Shown piece after piece: positions 9,225 through 18,311 of a stretch of 64,000 nucleotides of DNA; positions within the stretch are counted from its first letter, which is position 1, and each line of letters opens with the position of its first letter. Source of the DNA: Alphaproteobacteria bacterium. GTDB taxonomy: Bacteria; Pseudomonadota; Alphaproteobacteria; Rhodobacterales; Rhodobacteraceae. The notes beneath the pieces are model-generated. The model ran no database searches. It saw only the letters and a program-made list of their open reading frames with translations, and was not told the origin of the DNA. Location of the stretch: assembly GCA_024280735.1 (NCBI GenBank), contig JAJRPO010000069.1, positions 47,103 through 111,102 on the forward strand. Direction: 5' to 3'. A program made the translations under genes and the position numbers.

Positions 9225-10543
9225 GCAATCTAGAACTTGCCATGATCGCCTTTCCCGCCATGCTGGGGATGATTTTCATCCGTATTCCGATTGCCATTGC
9301 CATGGCGATCACCGGATTTGTCGGCACCTGGATTGTGCTGGGAACGCCGAATGCGCCGCTCGCGCAATTGAAAACCCTGAGTTATGACACTTTCGCCAGC
9401 TACTCGCTGTCGATTGTACCGTTGTTCCTGTTGATGGGCCAGCTTGCCACCAAATCAGGACTGTCCGAAGCCTTGTTCAAAAGTGCGGCGGATTGGCTGG
9501 GCCACCGCAAAGGCGGTATTGCCATGGCGGCAATTGGCGCTTGTGCGGGGTTTGGTGCGATTTGCGGGTCGTCGCTCGCGACCGCCTCGACCATGGGGCA
9601 GGTGGCCTTGCCGGAATTGCGCCGTTATGGCTATTCTGATGGCTTGGCCACGGGTGTTTTGGCGGCAGGGGGAACGCTTGGCATTCTGATTCCCCCCTCG
9701 GTCATTCTGGTGATCTATGCAATTCTGACCGAACAGAATATCATCAAGATGTTTATGGCGGCATTGATACCGGGGCTGCTGGCGGCGGCGGGTTATATGC
9801 TGACGGTTTGGTTGATTGTGCATTTCAAACCCGGTTCTGCCACCACCGCGCCGCGCAAACCTTACGCTGAACGGTTCAAGACCTTGCTCAAAACCTGGCC
9901 TGTATTGGCGATTTTCACAGTGGTGATTGGCGGGATTTATGTGGGGTTCTTTACCCCCACCGAATCCGCCGCAGTGGGTACGCTGATTACGGGCGTCTAT
10001 GCCGTTGCCACGGGGCGGTTGTCGCGCAAGGATTTCATTGGCTGTTTCTTATCGGCTGGGCGCACCACGGGCATGATTTTTCTGATTGTGCTGGGGGCGA
10101 CGCTGTTCAACTCGTTCCTTGCCTTTACCCAAGCACCGGTTCAAATCGCCGAATGGGTGGTGTCGCAGGGATATGCGCCGCTGACAGTGTTGGCGCTGAT
10201 GCTGTTGTTTTATCTGGTTTTCGGCTGCGTGATGGACAGTCTGTCGATGATCCTGCTGACGATCCCCGTGTTTTTTCCGATCATCGAGGCGCTGGATTTC
10301 GGCATGACATCCGAGGAAACCGCGATCTGGTTCGGTATTCTGGTGCTGATTGTGGTCGAGGTCGGGCTGATAACCCCGCCCGTGGGGTTAAACCTGTTTG
10401 TGATCAACTCGATGGCGCGGGAAATTCCGATCCGTAAAACCTACATCGGGGTGATCCCCTTTGTGTTTGCGGACCTGCTGCGGGTGGTGATTTTGGTGGC
10501 TTTCCCGTTCGTTTCGTTGTTCCTTGTCAGGATCATGTTTTAA
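9221..10543 (+). CDS. dctM: TRAP transporter large permease subunit
   Basis: DctM-type permease, 440 residues with about twelve membrane segments. Signature stretches are SIVPLFLLMGQLA, CAGFGAICGSSLATASTMGQVALPE (residues about 110-135, split for length) and the second-half VEVGLITPPVGLNLFV. The open frame runs back to 9113, but the ATGA overlap with dctQ and the hydrophobic MSNLELAMIAFPAMLG start favour 9221. It works with dctP and dctQ for sodium-driven uptake. Confidence 0.95.
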   Translation: MSNLELAMIAFPAMLGMIFIRIPIAIAMAITGFVGTWIVLGTPNAPLAQLKTLSYDTFASYSLSIVPLFLLMGQLATKSGLSEALFKSAADWLGHRKGGIAMAAIGACAGFGAICGSSLATASTMGQVALPELRRYGYSDGLATGVLAAGGTLGILIPPSVILVIYAILTEQNIIKMFMAALIPGLLAAAGYMLTVWLIVHFKPGSATTAPRKPYAERFKTLLKTWPVLAIFTVVIGGIYVGFFTPTESAAVGTLITGVYAVATGRLSRKDFIGCFLSAGRTTGMIFLIVLGATLFNSFLAFTQAPVQIAEWVVSQGYAPLTVLALMLLFYLVFGCVMDSLSMILLTIPVFFPIIEALDFGMTSEETAIWFGILVLIVVEVGLITPPVGLNLFVINSMAREIPIRKTYIGVIPFVFADLLRVVILVAFPFVSLFLVRIMF

Positions 10544-10554
10544 AGGAGTTTGCT

Positions 10555-10959
10555 ATGTCTGCCATTCAACCGCCCGCCAACCCTGAGGAAAAGCCGCGCG
10601 TCAAAGCCGTGTTTGATGACATTCGCGCCACGCGTGGCTCGGATTTCATTAACAACATTTGGCGCTATTTGGCGTTTGATGCTGATTTGCTGGAACGTAC
10701 TTGGTCCGAGGTTAAGGCGGTGATGGCGACGCCGTCGGCACTTGATCCGCTGACCAAAGAACTGCTGTATCTGGCGGTGTCGATCATCAATAATTGCAAC
10801 TATTGTATTCATTCCCATTCGGCGGGGGCTCGGGCCAAGGGGATGACGGATGAAATGCACGTCGAGGTGTTGAAAATTGTGTCGCTGGCAGCGAAAACCA
10901 ATCATTTGTCGAATGCAATGCAGGTGCCGGTTGATCCTGAATTTATGGTGGGGGAATAG
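10555..10959 (+). CDS. Carboxymuconolactone decarboxylase / AhpD-like protein
   Basis: A 134-residue alpha-helical protein of the CMD superfamily. The motif NNCNYCIHSHSAGA (about 81-94) contains the CxxC pair and downstream histidine found in AhpD-like peroxidase members, so a redox role is likelier than lactone decarboxylation. It starts 11 bp after dctM behind AAGGAG and ends 2 bp before the oxidoreductase gene, so it belongs to the TRAP operon. Confidence 0.85.
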   Translation: MSAIQPPANPEEKPRVKAVFDDIRATRGSDFINNIWRYLAFDADLLERTWSEVKAVMATPSALDPLTKELLYLAVSIINNCNYCIHSHSAGARAKGMTDEMHVEVLKIVSLAAKTNHLSNAMQVPVDPEFMVGE

Positions 10960-10961
10960 CT

Positions 10962-11936
10962 ATGAGTTTTGCGATTGCAGCTAAAACGGCTGGCAGGCCA
11001 GAGGTTTTACACGAGATTGATTTGCCCACAGAGCTGCCTGGATCAGGCGAGGTTTTACTGCGCCACACGGCCATCGGGGTGAACTTTATCGACACGTATT
11101 TTCGCAGCGGATTGTATCCGTGGCCTGTTGAAAGCGACCTTGTTCTGGGCAGCGAAGCGGCGGGTGTTATTGTGTCGCTGGGGGATGGGGTGACGGATTT
11201 TACCGTTGGGCAACGGGTTGCCTATACCATTCCCAACGGTGCCTATGTGCGCGAGCGGGTGATTGCGGCGCGCCATTTGGTTGCCTTGCCGGACGGGGTC
11301 AGTGACGAAGTGGCGGCGGCGGCGATGCTCAAAGGGCTGACGGCGCATTACCTGTTGCATCGGTCCTATGGTGCAAAAACAGGCGACACGGTTTTGTTCC
11401 ATGCGGCGGCGGGCGGCGTTGGATTGATCGCAGGGCAATGGTTGGCGGCCAAAGGCGTTCGGGCAATTGGCACCGCTGGCGGGCCTGAAAAATGTGCTTT
11501 GGCGCGGGCGCATGGCTATGTGCATGTGATAGATTATCTGGCGGCGGATTTTGTCGAGCAGGTGCAAGAATTCACCGGCGGCGCGGGTGTGGATGCGGTT
11601 TATGACTCGATTGGCAAAGATACGTTGGCGGGGTCGTTGTCTTGTTTGAAAACATTCGGCACGTTGGTAAATTTTGGCCAGTCGTCGGGGCCTGCTTTGG
11701 ATTTCAAACTGTCAGATTTGGCAGCGGGATCGTTCAGCGTGACACGGCCTGTTTTGTTTCATTTTACCGCTGATGCGGAGTACCTCGCGGCGGCGTCAAC
11801 GGAATTATTTGATATGATTGCAAATGGGGCATTGAAAATTAATGTCAATCAGCGTTACCTATTGTCTGAAGCTGCAAAGGCGCACCGTGCGCTTGAGGGG
11901 CGCAAGACCACCGGATCAACGGTATTGATCCCTTAA
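10962..11936 (+). CDS. qor: NADPH:quinone oxidoreductase, MDR superfamily
   Basis: Zinc-independent medium-chain reductase of 324 residues, typical QOR length. The segment GVNFIDTYFRSGLYP is diagnostic for quinone oxidoreductases, and HAAAGGVGLIAGQWL (about 147-161) is the NADPH-binding loop. Zinc-ligand cysteines of alcohol dehydrogenases are absent. It is packed in the TRAP operon, 2 bp after the CMD-like gene. Its role there may be reduction of a reactive enone or quinone from the imported substrate; that is inference. Confidence 0.9.
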   Translation: MSFAIAAKTAGRPEVLHEIDLPTELPGSGEVLLRHTAIGVNFIDTYFRSGLYPWPVESDLVLGSEAAGVIVSLGDGVTDFTVGQRVAYTIPNGAYVRERVIAARHLVALPDGVSDEVAAAAMLKGLTAHYLLHRSYGAKTGDTVLFHAAAGGVGLIAGQWLAAKGVRAIGTAGGPEKCALARAHGYVHVIDYLAADFVEQVQEFTGGAGVDAVYDSIGKDTLAGSLSCLKTFGTLVNFGQSSGPALDFKLSDLAAGSFSVTRPVLFHFTADAEYLAAASTELFDMIANGALKINVNQRYLLSEAAKAHRALEGRKTTGSTVLIP

Positions 11937-11948
11937 GAGGATAGAAAA

Positions 11949-12806
11949 ATGGCGATTGGCGAGGTTATCTGGACCTATTTCAAAGGTGTCTGGCATCAAG
12001 GTGATTTGCCGGTGATGAATGCGGCGGATCACGGTACCTGGATGGGGTCACTTGTGTTTGATGGCGCGCGCTCATTTGAGGGCGTGGTGCCTGATTTGCA
12101 GCCCCATTGTGCGCGGGTCAATGCCTCGGCGCTGGCGATGGGCATGAACCCGACAGTTGAACCGGATGATATGGTGGCGCTGGTATTGGAGGGTTTGAGC
12201 AAATTCGCAGATGATGCGGCGGTTTATATCCGGCCGATGTATTGGTCAACTGAGGGAGCCGCAGGGGTGATCGTGCCGGATCCGGATTCGACTGCCTTTT
12301 GCCTGAGCCTGGAGCAATTGCCAATGGCATCACCGAGCGCGACGCAAACCCTGTGCCGCACCCAGTTTGTGCGTCCAATGATGACGATGGCGACGGTGAA
12401 TGCCAAGGCGGCTTGTCTTTATCCCAACAACGGGCGGATGATCCGCGAGGCGCAGGCGCGTGGCTATAGCAATGCAATTGTGGCGGATGCTTTGGGCAAT
12501 GTAGCCGAGAGTGCGACGGCGAATATTTTTATGGTCAAAGACGGTGTGGTGAAGACGCCGGTGCCGAATGGGACGTTTTTGAACGGGATCACCCGCCAGC
12601 GGGTGATTGAACTGCTAAGGGAATCGGGGCAGTCTGTGGAGGAAACAACCCTTAGTTTTGAGGATTTCGGTGCTGCGGACGAGGTGTTCCTGACGGGGAA
12701 TATATCCAAAATCACGCCGATTGTGAAAGTGGAGGATCGCGTGTTTCCTATTGGTCCTGTTGCTGTGATGGCGCGGGAGTTATATTGGCAGTGGGCCAAG
12801 GGGTGA
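11949..12806 (+). CDS. Branched-chain amino acid aminotransferase-like, PLP fold type IV
   Basis: A class IV aminotransferase of 285 residues. The PLP lysine is in TMATVNAKAACLYPNN (about residue 158), and the ESATANIFMVKDG and TGNISKITPI segments are characteristic of this family. It resembles IlvE, which interconverts branched-chain amino acids and 2-oxo acids. Last gene of the operon with the TRAP transporter (12-bp gap). Whether it is the housekeeping IlvE or a dedicated enzyme for the imported compound cannot be decided here. A weak 6-bp hairpin (12827-12843) follows it. Confidence 0.85.
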   Translation: MAIGEVIWTYFKGVWHQGDLPVMNAADHGTWMGSLVFDGARSFEGVVPDLQPHCARVNASALAMGMNPTVEPDDMVALVLEGLSKFADDAAVYIRPMYWSTEGAAGVIVPDPDSTAFCLSLEQLPMASPSATQTLCRTQFVRPMMTMATVNAKAACLYPNNGRMIREAQARGYSNAIVADALGNVAESATANIFMVKDGVVKTPVPNGTFLNGITRQRVIELLRESGQSVEETTLSFEDFGAADEVFLTGNISKITPIVKVEDRVFPIGPVAVMARELYWQWAKG

Positions 12807-12907
12807 GGCTATTGTGCCCCAACGGGGCGCTCCTTTTGAGCGCTGACGCGCGGGTTTTCGCTCCGCTCGGGGGATATTTATAGGAACAAAGAAATAGGGG
12901 GGCGAAG

Positions 12908-13357
12908 ATGAAGTATATTGTATTGCTATTGCTGGGCCTTGGGCTTGGATTTGTTTTCTGGGTGCGCGGTGCCAAGGATGATCCGGAGCAGTGGCATGTG
13001 GATCCGTTGAGTGCGACGCGGGATGGTAAACAAAACCGATATATTTTGCGGCCGGATGGCGAGACATATCAAAGTCCGGTATTCCAGATGAGTGTGGCGG
13101 AATTGGCGCTTGCGTTTGACAAGGTTGCCATGGCGGCACCGCGTGTGTCGCGCTTGGCGGGCCGTGCCGAGGATCTGTGGGTGACTTATGTGCAGCGCAC
13201 CGGCCTGATGCGGTATCCTGATTACATTTCGGTCAAATTCATTGAAACACCGGATGGTGCTGCCACGCTGGCGATTTATTCGCGGTCGCGATTTGGACGC
13301 TCAGACTTTGGGGTTAACCGTGCCCGCGTCAAAACGTGGATCGATGCTCTGGGGTAG
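12908..13357 (+). CDS. DUF1499 family protein
   Basis: A 149-residue protein with an N-terminal membrane anchor or signal (MKYIVLLLLGLGLGFVFWV). It has the DUF1499 hallmark late in the chain: YISVKFIETPDGAATLAIYSRS, a stretch followed by RFGRSDFGVNRARVKTWI. Function of the family is unknown. AGGGGGG precedes the ATG. Its last 57 bp overlap the convergent gene at 13301-13600. Confidence 0.85.
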   Translation: MKYIVLLLLGLGLGFVFWVRGAKDDPEQWHVDPLSATRDGKQNRYILRPDGETYQSPVFQMSVAELALAFDKVAMAAPRVSRLAGRAEDLWVTYVQRTGLMRYPDYISVKFIETPDGAATLAIYSRSRFGRSDFGVNRARVKTWIDALG

Positions 13358-13600
13358 GTGGTTATTGCGCGAGGACATGCAGGAATTGCCGGTCTCGCGC
13401 CACATCGGGTTATTCAGGGACATTTCGCAGCGCGCCATAAAACTGCGCCCATCCACATTCAGGCAAATAATCTGACCGAGTTCGACCCTTGATCCGGTTT
13501 TATCCGTGCAATAGCAATCCGGCCAGTTCACCTTGCCCCCTGCAAAAGCAGAAGGGGCGAGCAGGCTGGTAAAAATCAGGGCGTTCAAGAATGTTTGCAT
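13301..13600 (-). CDS. Small exported cysteine-containing protein
   Basis: A 99-residue protein with a clear signal peptide (MQTFLNALIFTSLLAPSAFA) and a mature part with five cysteines, CYC, IIC, ARC and SC, suited to disulphides in the periplasm. I recognise no named domain; similar short proteins occur next to prfA in related bacteria, as far as I recall. It runs convergently into DUF1499, sharing 57 bp. Confidence 0.65.
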   Translation of the reverse strand: MQTFLNALIFTSLLAPSAFAGGKVNWPDCYCTDKTGSRVELGQIICLNVDGRSFMARCEMSLNNPMWRETGNSCMSSRNNHLPQSIDPRFDAGTVNPKV

Positions 13601-13676
13601 GTGTGAATTCTAGCAGAAACTGCCTGCCAAATCAAATGGGGCTTGACGCTGGCCTGTGGGCGGGCGATTTCAAGGT

Positions 13677-14732
13677 ATGATCCCGATAGATAAACTTGAA
13701 CAGATAAAACAACGCTTTGCCTTTTTGGAGGCGAAGATGTCGGATGTGTCCGGCGTGGATGATTTTGCGACCCTTTCTAAGGAATATGCAGAATTACGTC
13801 CCGTGGTTGAAAAAATAACGGCCTATCAAATCCTGTTGCGTGATATTTCCGAGGCGGAAGAAATGTTACTGGATCCGGAAATGAAGGAGCTGGCAGCGGA
13901 AGAATTGCCGGATCTACGTGCGGCGTTGCCGGATGTGGAACACGGCGTGCAACTGGTGTTACTGCCAAAAGACGAAGCGGATGAACGCTCTGCTATTTTG
14001 GAAATCCGGGCCGGTACCGGTGGCGATGAAGCCGCGTTGTTTGCGGCCGATCTGCTGCGGATGTATCAGCGGTATTCTGAAGGGTTGGGCTGGAAGTTTG
14101 AGGTGGTTGAGGAAAATACCACCCCGCTGGGGGGCTTGAAAGAAGCGGTTTGCAATGTCAAAGGGCAGGGGGTTTTTGCCCGTCTGAAATTTGAGAGCGG
14201 CGTTCACCGGGTGCAGCGTGTGCCCGAGACCGAGAGCGGTGGGCGGGTACACACATCTGCGGCCACGGTTGCGGTATTGCCGGAGGCGGAGGAGGTGGAC
14301 GTGGACATCCCCACAACCGATATTCGTATTGATACCATGCGGGCATCCGGGGCGGGTGGCCAGCATGTGAACACCACGGATTCGGCGGTGCGTATTACCC
14401 ATATTCCGACCGGAATAATGGTCGTGAGTGCAGAAAAATCACAGCACCGTAACCGTGAAATTGCTATGCAGGTGCTGCGCACACGGCTCTATGACCTCAA
14501 GCGTCAACAGGCCGATGACGAGCGGGCCGCGAGCCGTAAAGGGCAGGTTGGCTCTGGTGACCGTTCGGAGCGGATTCGGACTTATAATTTTCCGCAAGGG
14601 CGGGTGACGGATCACCGGATTAACCTGACGCTGTATAAGTTGGATCAAGTATTGCAGGGCGATCTGGATGAAACGATTGATGCGCTGATTGCGGACGATC
14701 AGGCGGCACGCCTGGCGGATATGGATCCGTGA
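13677..14732 (+). CDS. prfA: Peptide chain release factor 1
   Basis: Class I release factor for UAA/UAG codons, 351 residues. The universally conserved GGQ is at about 227-229 in [17 protein letters not shown], and the [13 protein letters not shown] block lies at about 111-123. The open frame extends to a GTG at 13656, but [14 protein letters not shown] is the usual N-terminus and CAAGGT lies just ahead of the ATG. The stop overlaps the prmC start (GTGA), coupling the factor to its methylase. Confidence 0.96.
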   Translation: MIPIDKLEQIKQRFAFLEAKMSDVSGVDDFATLSKEYAELRPVVEKITAYQILLRDISEAEEMLLDPEMKELAAEELPDLRAALPDVEHGVQLVLLPKDEADERSAILEIRAGTGGDEAALFAADLLRMYQRYSEGLGWKFEVVEENTTPLGGLKEAVCNVKGQGVFARLKFESGVHRVQRVPETESGGRVHTSAATVAVLPEAEEVDVDIPTTDIRIDTMRASGAGGQHVNTTDSAVRITHIPTGIMVVSAEKSQHRNREIAMQVLRTRLYDLKRQQADDERAASRKGQVGSGDRSERIRTYNFPQGRVTDHRINLTLYKLDQVLQGDLDETIDALIADDQAARLADMDP

Positions 14733-15565
14733 CCAGACGCGCGGCTGATGTGTTGCGCGAGGCGGTTTTGCGACTGCGGCCTGTGCTGGGGGAGGGCGGT
14801 GCACGGGATGCGCGCCTTTTGCTGGCCTATGCACTTGGGATTGATGCCGGACGTTTAACACTGGTGTTACAGGATGATGTGGCCCCGGAGGTTCTGCAGT
14901 CGTATCTTGGTTATGTTGATCAACGGCTATCGCGCCAGCCGGCCTCTCAGATCATTGGCAGGCGACTGTTCTGGGGACGCGAGTTTTTGGTGAATTGCGA
15001 TGTTCTGGATCCCCGACCGGAGACCGAGACGTTGATAGAATTGGCCTTGAGAAATGCGCCGCCCGAGAGAATTCTGGATTTGGGGCTGGGGTCAGGCTGT
15101 ATACTGTTAACTTTGTTGGCAGAGCTTCCCGACGCGGTGGGTTTTGGTGTTGATGTGTCAGTGGCGGCATTGCGTGTTGCGCAAAAGAACGCGGTGCGTT
15201 TGGGGGTTGCCGACCGTACGGATGTGCATCAATCGGACTGGTTTTCGGCGGCCAGCGGCCAGTTTGACCTGATTGTTTCCAATCCACCCTATATAACCGC
15301 TGCGGAAATGGGGGAGCTGGACCCAGAGGTTTCCCACTGGGAGCCGAAAATTGCGCTCACTCCGGGGCCGGACGGGCTTGAATCCTATAGAATTATCGCA
15401 AATTCGCTGGACCGGTTTCTTGCAAAGGATGGTCGCGCATTTTTTGAGATCGGATATCGGCAAGGCGCAGCTGTATGTAAAATTTTTCAAGAGAGGGGTT
15501 TTGACGATGTTCAAGTCTTTCCTGATCTTAACGGTCACGACCGTGTTGTGCAGATTCGGCGCTAA
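14729..15565 (+). CDS. prmC: Release factor glutamine methyltransferase
   Basis: SAM-dependent enzyme of 278 residues that methylates the glutamine of the GGQ motif in release factors. The SAM loop [10 protein letters not shown] is at about 116-125, and the catalytic NPPY at about 185-188. It starts with GTG overlapping the prfA stop, the common prfA-prmC arrangement. Confidence 0.95.
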   Translation: MTRRAADVLREAVLRLRPVLGEGGARDARLLLAYALGIDAGRLTLVLQDDVAPEVLQSYLGYVDQRLSRQPASQIIGRRLFWGREFLVNCDVLDPRPETETLIELALRNAPPERILDLGLGSGCILLTLLAELPDAVGFGVDVSVAALRVAQKNAVRLGVADRTDVHQSDWFSAASGQFDLIVSNPPYITAAEMGELDPEVSHWEPKIALTPGPDGLESYRIIANSLDRFLAKDGRAFFEIGYRQGAAVCKIFQERGFDDVQVFPDLNGHDRVVQIRR

Positions 15566-15621
15566 ATTGGGGTTTAGCCGTGTAAAAATGGCGCAGTAAC
15601 CGAAAATTCATGTATTTCTGC

Positions 15622-15651
15622 TTGTCATAGGTCCCATGCACATTGTAAAAG
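15622..15651 (+). promoter_or_regulatory. Weak candidate promoter upstream of the DUF4167 gene
   Basis: TTGTCA (15622-15627) and TAAAAG (15646-15651) are 18 bp apart in the 211-bp gap between prmC and DUF4167. The gap holds no ORF. The -10 match is poor, so the call is tentative. Confidence 0.25.
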
Positions 15652-15776
15652 ATACGCAGAGATGATCGAACCCGTTGGCTCTCACTCTCTCATATCCAAG
15701 GAAGATATCTGGACATTTGGTCTGACAAAGGCCTGCAAGCAATCAAACAAGAGACTACATAAGGCAAAAGGATCAT

Positions 15777-16397
15777 ATGAGATCGTCTAGCAAGTCGCGT
15801 TCGCGCAACAAAAGCAGCAGAAACCGCAATCACAACCACAATCAAGGTGGCAATGTGGTCAATCGGGTTTTTGACAGTTCTGGCCCAGAGGGCAAGGTGC
15901 GTGGCACCCCGCAGCAAATTATCGATAAATATCAGTCGCTGGCGCGCGATGCGCAATTGTCTGATGATCGGGTCGCTGCTGAAAATTTCCTGCAACACTC
16001 GGAACATTACAGCCGGATGTTGGGAGAAGCGTTGCGTGAAATGAACGAGCGGCGTGATGCGCAAGAAGCACAGCGGGCGGCGCAACAAGCGGCCCATGCG
16101 GCGCAGAATGAGAAAAAGCAGCAAAACCAAAATCAGAACCAAAATCAAAATCAAAACCAACAGCAGCAGCAGCAGCAAACTAACCCGCAGCCGGCTGTTG
16201 TGGAAGTTGATGATCAGCCGCGTATGCCCATAGGGGAAACCTCTGATTTGTTTCCCGGGCAATCTGAAGACAGCAATTTGGTGCAGACGCCAGAAAGTCG
16301 GCCAAGCAAACCCAAAACCACGCGCAGTCGGAAAAAACCGGCGGAGAAGCCAGTGGTTAAGACGGAAGATCAGGCAGCCGATAGCGTGGCCGAATAA
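15777..16397 (+). CDS. DUF4167 family protein with N/Q-rich tract
   Basis: A 206-residue protein. The N-terminus is basic and Asn/His-rich (RSRNKSSRNRNHNHNQGG), followed by the conserved core VFDSSGPEGKVRGTPQQII and AENFLQHSEHYSRML (about 31-85) that defines this alphaproteobacterial family, possibly RNA-binding. Residues about 115-134 are a pure Asn/Gln tract, and the C-terminus is a charged disordered tail (RSRKKPAEKP). The tract is encoded by slippage-prone codon repeats at 16119-16178. Confidence 0.85.
   Translation: MRSSSKSRSRNKSSRNRNHNHNQGGNVVNRVFDSSGPEGKVRGTPQQIIDKYQSLARDAQLSDDRVAAENFLQHSEHYSRMLGEALREMNERRDAQEAQRAAQQAAHAAQNEKKQQNQNQNQNQNQNQQQQQQQTNPQPAVVEVDDQPRMPIGETSDLFPGQSEDSNLVQTPESRPSKPKTTRSRKKPAEKPVVKTEDQAADSVAE
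16119..16178 (+). repeat. Asn/Gln codon repeat inside DUF4167
   Basis: Twenty consecutive codons encode only Gln and Asn: alternating CAA/CAG with AAC/AAT, then five CAG codons and a CAA. Such a microsatellite can change length by replication slippage in multiples of 3 without breaking the frame. Confidence 0.9.
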
Positions 16398-16474
16398 AGG
16401 TTTCTTGCCTCCGGCGGGGATACATAGAGCGTTTCAATAATAAGTCGAAATGCTTTAAAGAACAAAGAAGACGT

Positions 16475-16506
16475 AAAAAGGGATGGCTGTCAGGCTGTCC
16501 CTTTTA
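16475..16506. terminator. Convergent bidirectional terminator (DUF4167 / rsmA)
   Basis: AAAAGGGA (16476-16483) pairs with TCCCTTTT (16498-16505), giving A and T runs on both sides, so it can work on both strands. It lies between convergent genes and overlaps the last codons of rsmA. Confidence 0.75.
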
Positions 16507-17341
16507 TGATTCGGCTGAGGGTGCAGAACTGCTCTAGCGAGATTTCTTCGGCGCGTTGCGTGGGTTTGATTCCCGCCTCAATGAGGCAATCCTCGATTTG
16601 AGGATGCAGGCCTTTCAGACTTGCACGCAGCATTTTCCGGCGCTGGCCAAAGGCTTTGGCGACGGTTTGGTTCAGTGTTTTGGCATCGGCAGGAAAGGCC
16701 GGTTGCTCGCGGCGTTCCAGATGTACCACGGCTGATGTAACTTTGGGCGGCGGGGTGAATGCGGCGGGGGGGATTTCCATTTTCAGGGTTGCAGTGCAGC
16801 GCCATTGGCACAGGATCGACAAGCGACCGTAAGCTTTGCTGCCCGGTTTGGCGACAATCCTTTGGGCAACTTCTTTCTGGAACATTAAAGTCAGGCTCTG
16901 CCAGAAGGGGGGCCATTGTGTCGGGGATAACCAGCGGGTCAGCAACTCGGTCCCGACATTGTAGGGGAGGTTGGCGATGATGCGGATCGGGCCGGTGAGG
17001 TATTTGGTCGGGTCAATCGCCAAGGCGTCGCCTTGCAGCACAATCAGCTTGCCGTTGTGGTGGGCCGTGACTTCTGCGAGCGCGGGCAGGCAGCGGGCAT
17101 CTTGTTCTATTGCAACAACTTTGCGCGCGCCTTCAAACAACAAGGCACGGGTAAGCCCACCGGGGCCGGGGCCGATTTCCAGCACATCACAGCCGCTAAG
17201 ATCACCAGCTTGGCGGGCGATTTTGCTGGTCAGGTTCAAGTCTAGCAGGAAATTCTGCCCGAGCGATTTTTTGGCGCGCAAGTCATGAGTCTTGATTACT
17301 TCGCGCAAGGGCGGCAGGCCATCAATTGTGTTGTGAGTCAT
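16490..17341 (-). CDS. rsmA: 16S rRNA dimethyladenosine transferase
   Basis: KsgA/RsmA, 283 residues, dimethylates two adjacent adenines near the 3' end of 16S r[12 protein letters not shown] (about 26-34) is the family N-terminal motif, [15 protein letters not shown] (about 54-68) the SAM loop, and NLPYNVG (about 124-130) the catalytic motif IV. Its start overlaps pdxA by 20 bp, the classic surA-pdxA-ksgA order. Confidence 0.96.
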   Translation of the reverse strand: MTHNTIDGLPPLREVIKTHDLRAKKSLGQNFLLDLNLTSKIARQAGDLSGCDVLEIGPGPGGLTRALLFEGARKVVAIEQDARCLPALAEVTAHHNGKLIVLQGDALAIDPTKYLTGPIRIIANLPYNVGTELLTRWLSPTQWPPFWQSLTLMFQKEVAQRIVAKPGSKAYGRLSILCQWRCTATLKMEIPPAAFTPPPKVTSAVVHLERREQPAFPADAKTLNQTVAKAFGQRRKMLRASLKGLHPQIEDCLIEAGIKPTQRAEEISLEQFCTLSRIIKGTA

Positions 17342-18311
17342 ATGCCGCCCTTTGATTTGCCATATTACGCGCAGCCTTGAGGGCCTCTATCAGGCTGGTG
17401 GCGTCTGCAATGCCTTTGCCTGCTATGTCAAAGGCTGTACCGTGATCGGGTGACGTGCGGATGAAAGGCAGGCCCAGCGTGACGTTGACGCCAGCGGCGA
17501 AATTTACCGTTTTGATCGGGATTAAGGCCTGATCGTGATACATGCAAATTGCCACATCGTAAGTGGCGCGGGCGCGGGCGTGGAACATGGTGTCTGCGGG
17601 CAAGGGGCCGCGGATGTTTAACCCTTCACTGCGCAATTCATCCAGTAAAGGGATGATCATAGCGTTTTCCTGCCCGCCCATGGTGCCGCCTTCACCTGCG
17701 TGTGGGTTGAGGCCGGCCACGGCAATGCGGGGGGATTGCAGGTTGAAATCGCGGATAAGGGCGTGGTTTGCTGTCAAAATGGTGTCGCGCAATAAGACAG
17801 GTGTCAGGATTGTTGCAACCTGATCAAGCGGGATATGGATGGTAACGGGGACAACCCGCAATTCTGGTGCCATCAACATCATGACGGAATTCTTGACACC
17901 GCCCAGTTCTGCCAAAAACTCTGTGTGGCCCGGATGGGCAAAGGCTGCGCCCTCTTTGAGTACTTGTTTGTTGATGGGGTTGGTGCAGACTGCACTGGCA
18001 TGGCCTTGTTGCACCAGATCAACGGCGCACGCGATCACGTCGATGACCCCTTGTGCGTTAGCCAGATTGGCGGTGCCAGCGGTTGCGGGGGCTTTGAAAC
18101 TTTGCGGTAGAATAGGCAGTCCGCTAGCCATAGCTTTGCGCGCCTGACTCGGGTGGGTGATCTCCTCGAGGGGGCCTATTCCGGCAAAATGCGCCGGGTC
18201 CCCAATCACAAAGAATGGCAAGTCACCGCGTAGGTCCCGCCATGCTTTAAAGCTGATTTCCGGCCCCACACCGGCAGGTTCGCCGCAGGTCAGCGCGATT
18301 GGCAGGCTCAT
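17322..18311 (-). CDS. pdxA: 4-hydroxythreonine-4-phosphate dehydrogenase
   Basis: NAD-dependent metal enzyme of pyridoxal phosphate synthesis, 329 residues, the family norm. Recognisable motifs are [13 protein letters not shown] near the start, GHTEFLAEL with the metal/substrate histidine, [10 protein letters not shown], and [10 protein letters not shown] with the HD metal site. It overlaps the SurA-like gene by 4 bp and rsmA by 20 bp. Confidence 0.95.
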   Translation of the reverse strand: MSLPIALTCGEPAGVGPEISFKAWRDLRGDLPFFVIGDPAHFAGIGPLEEITHPSQARKAMASGLPILPQSFKAPATAGTANLANAQGVIDVIACAVDLVQQGHASAVCTNPINKQVLKEGAAFAHPGHTEFLAELGGVKNSVMMLMAPELRVVPVTIHIPLDQVATILTPVLLRDTILTANHALIRDFNLQSPRIAVAGLNPHAGEGGTMGGQENAMIIPLLDELRSEGLNIRGPLPADTMFHARARATYDVAICMYHDQALIPIKTVNFAAGVNVTLGLPFIRTSPDHGTAFDIAGKGIADATSLIEALKAARNMANQRAAYDSQHN

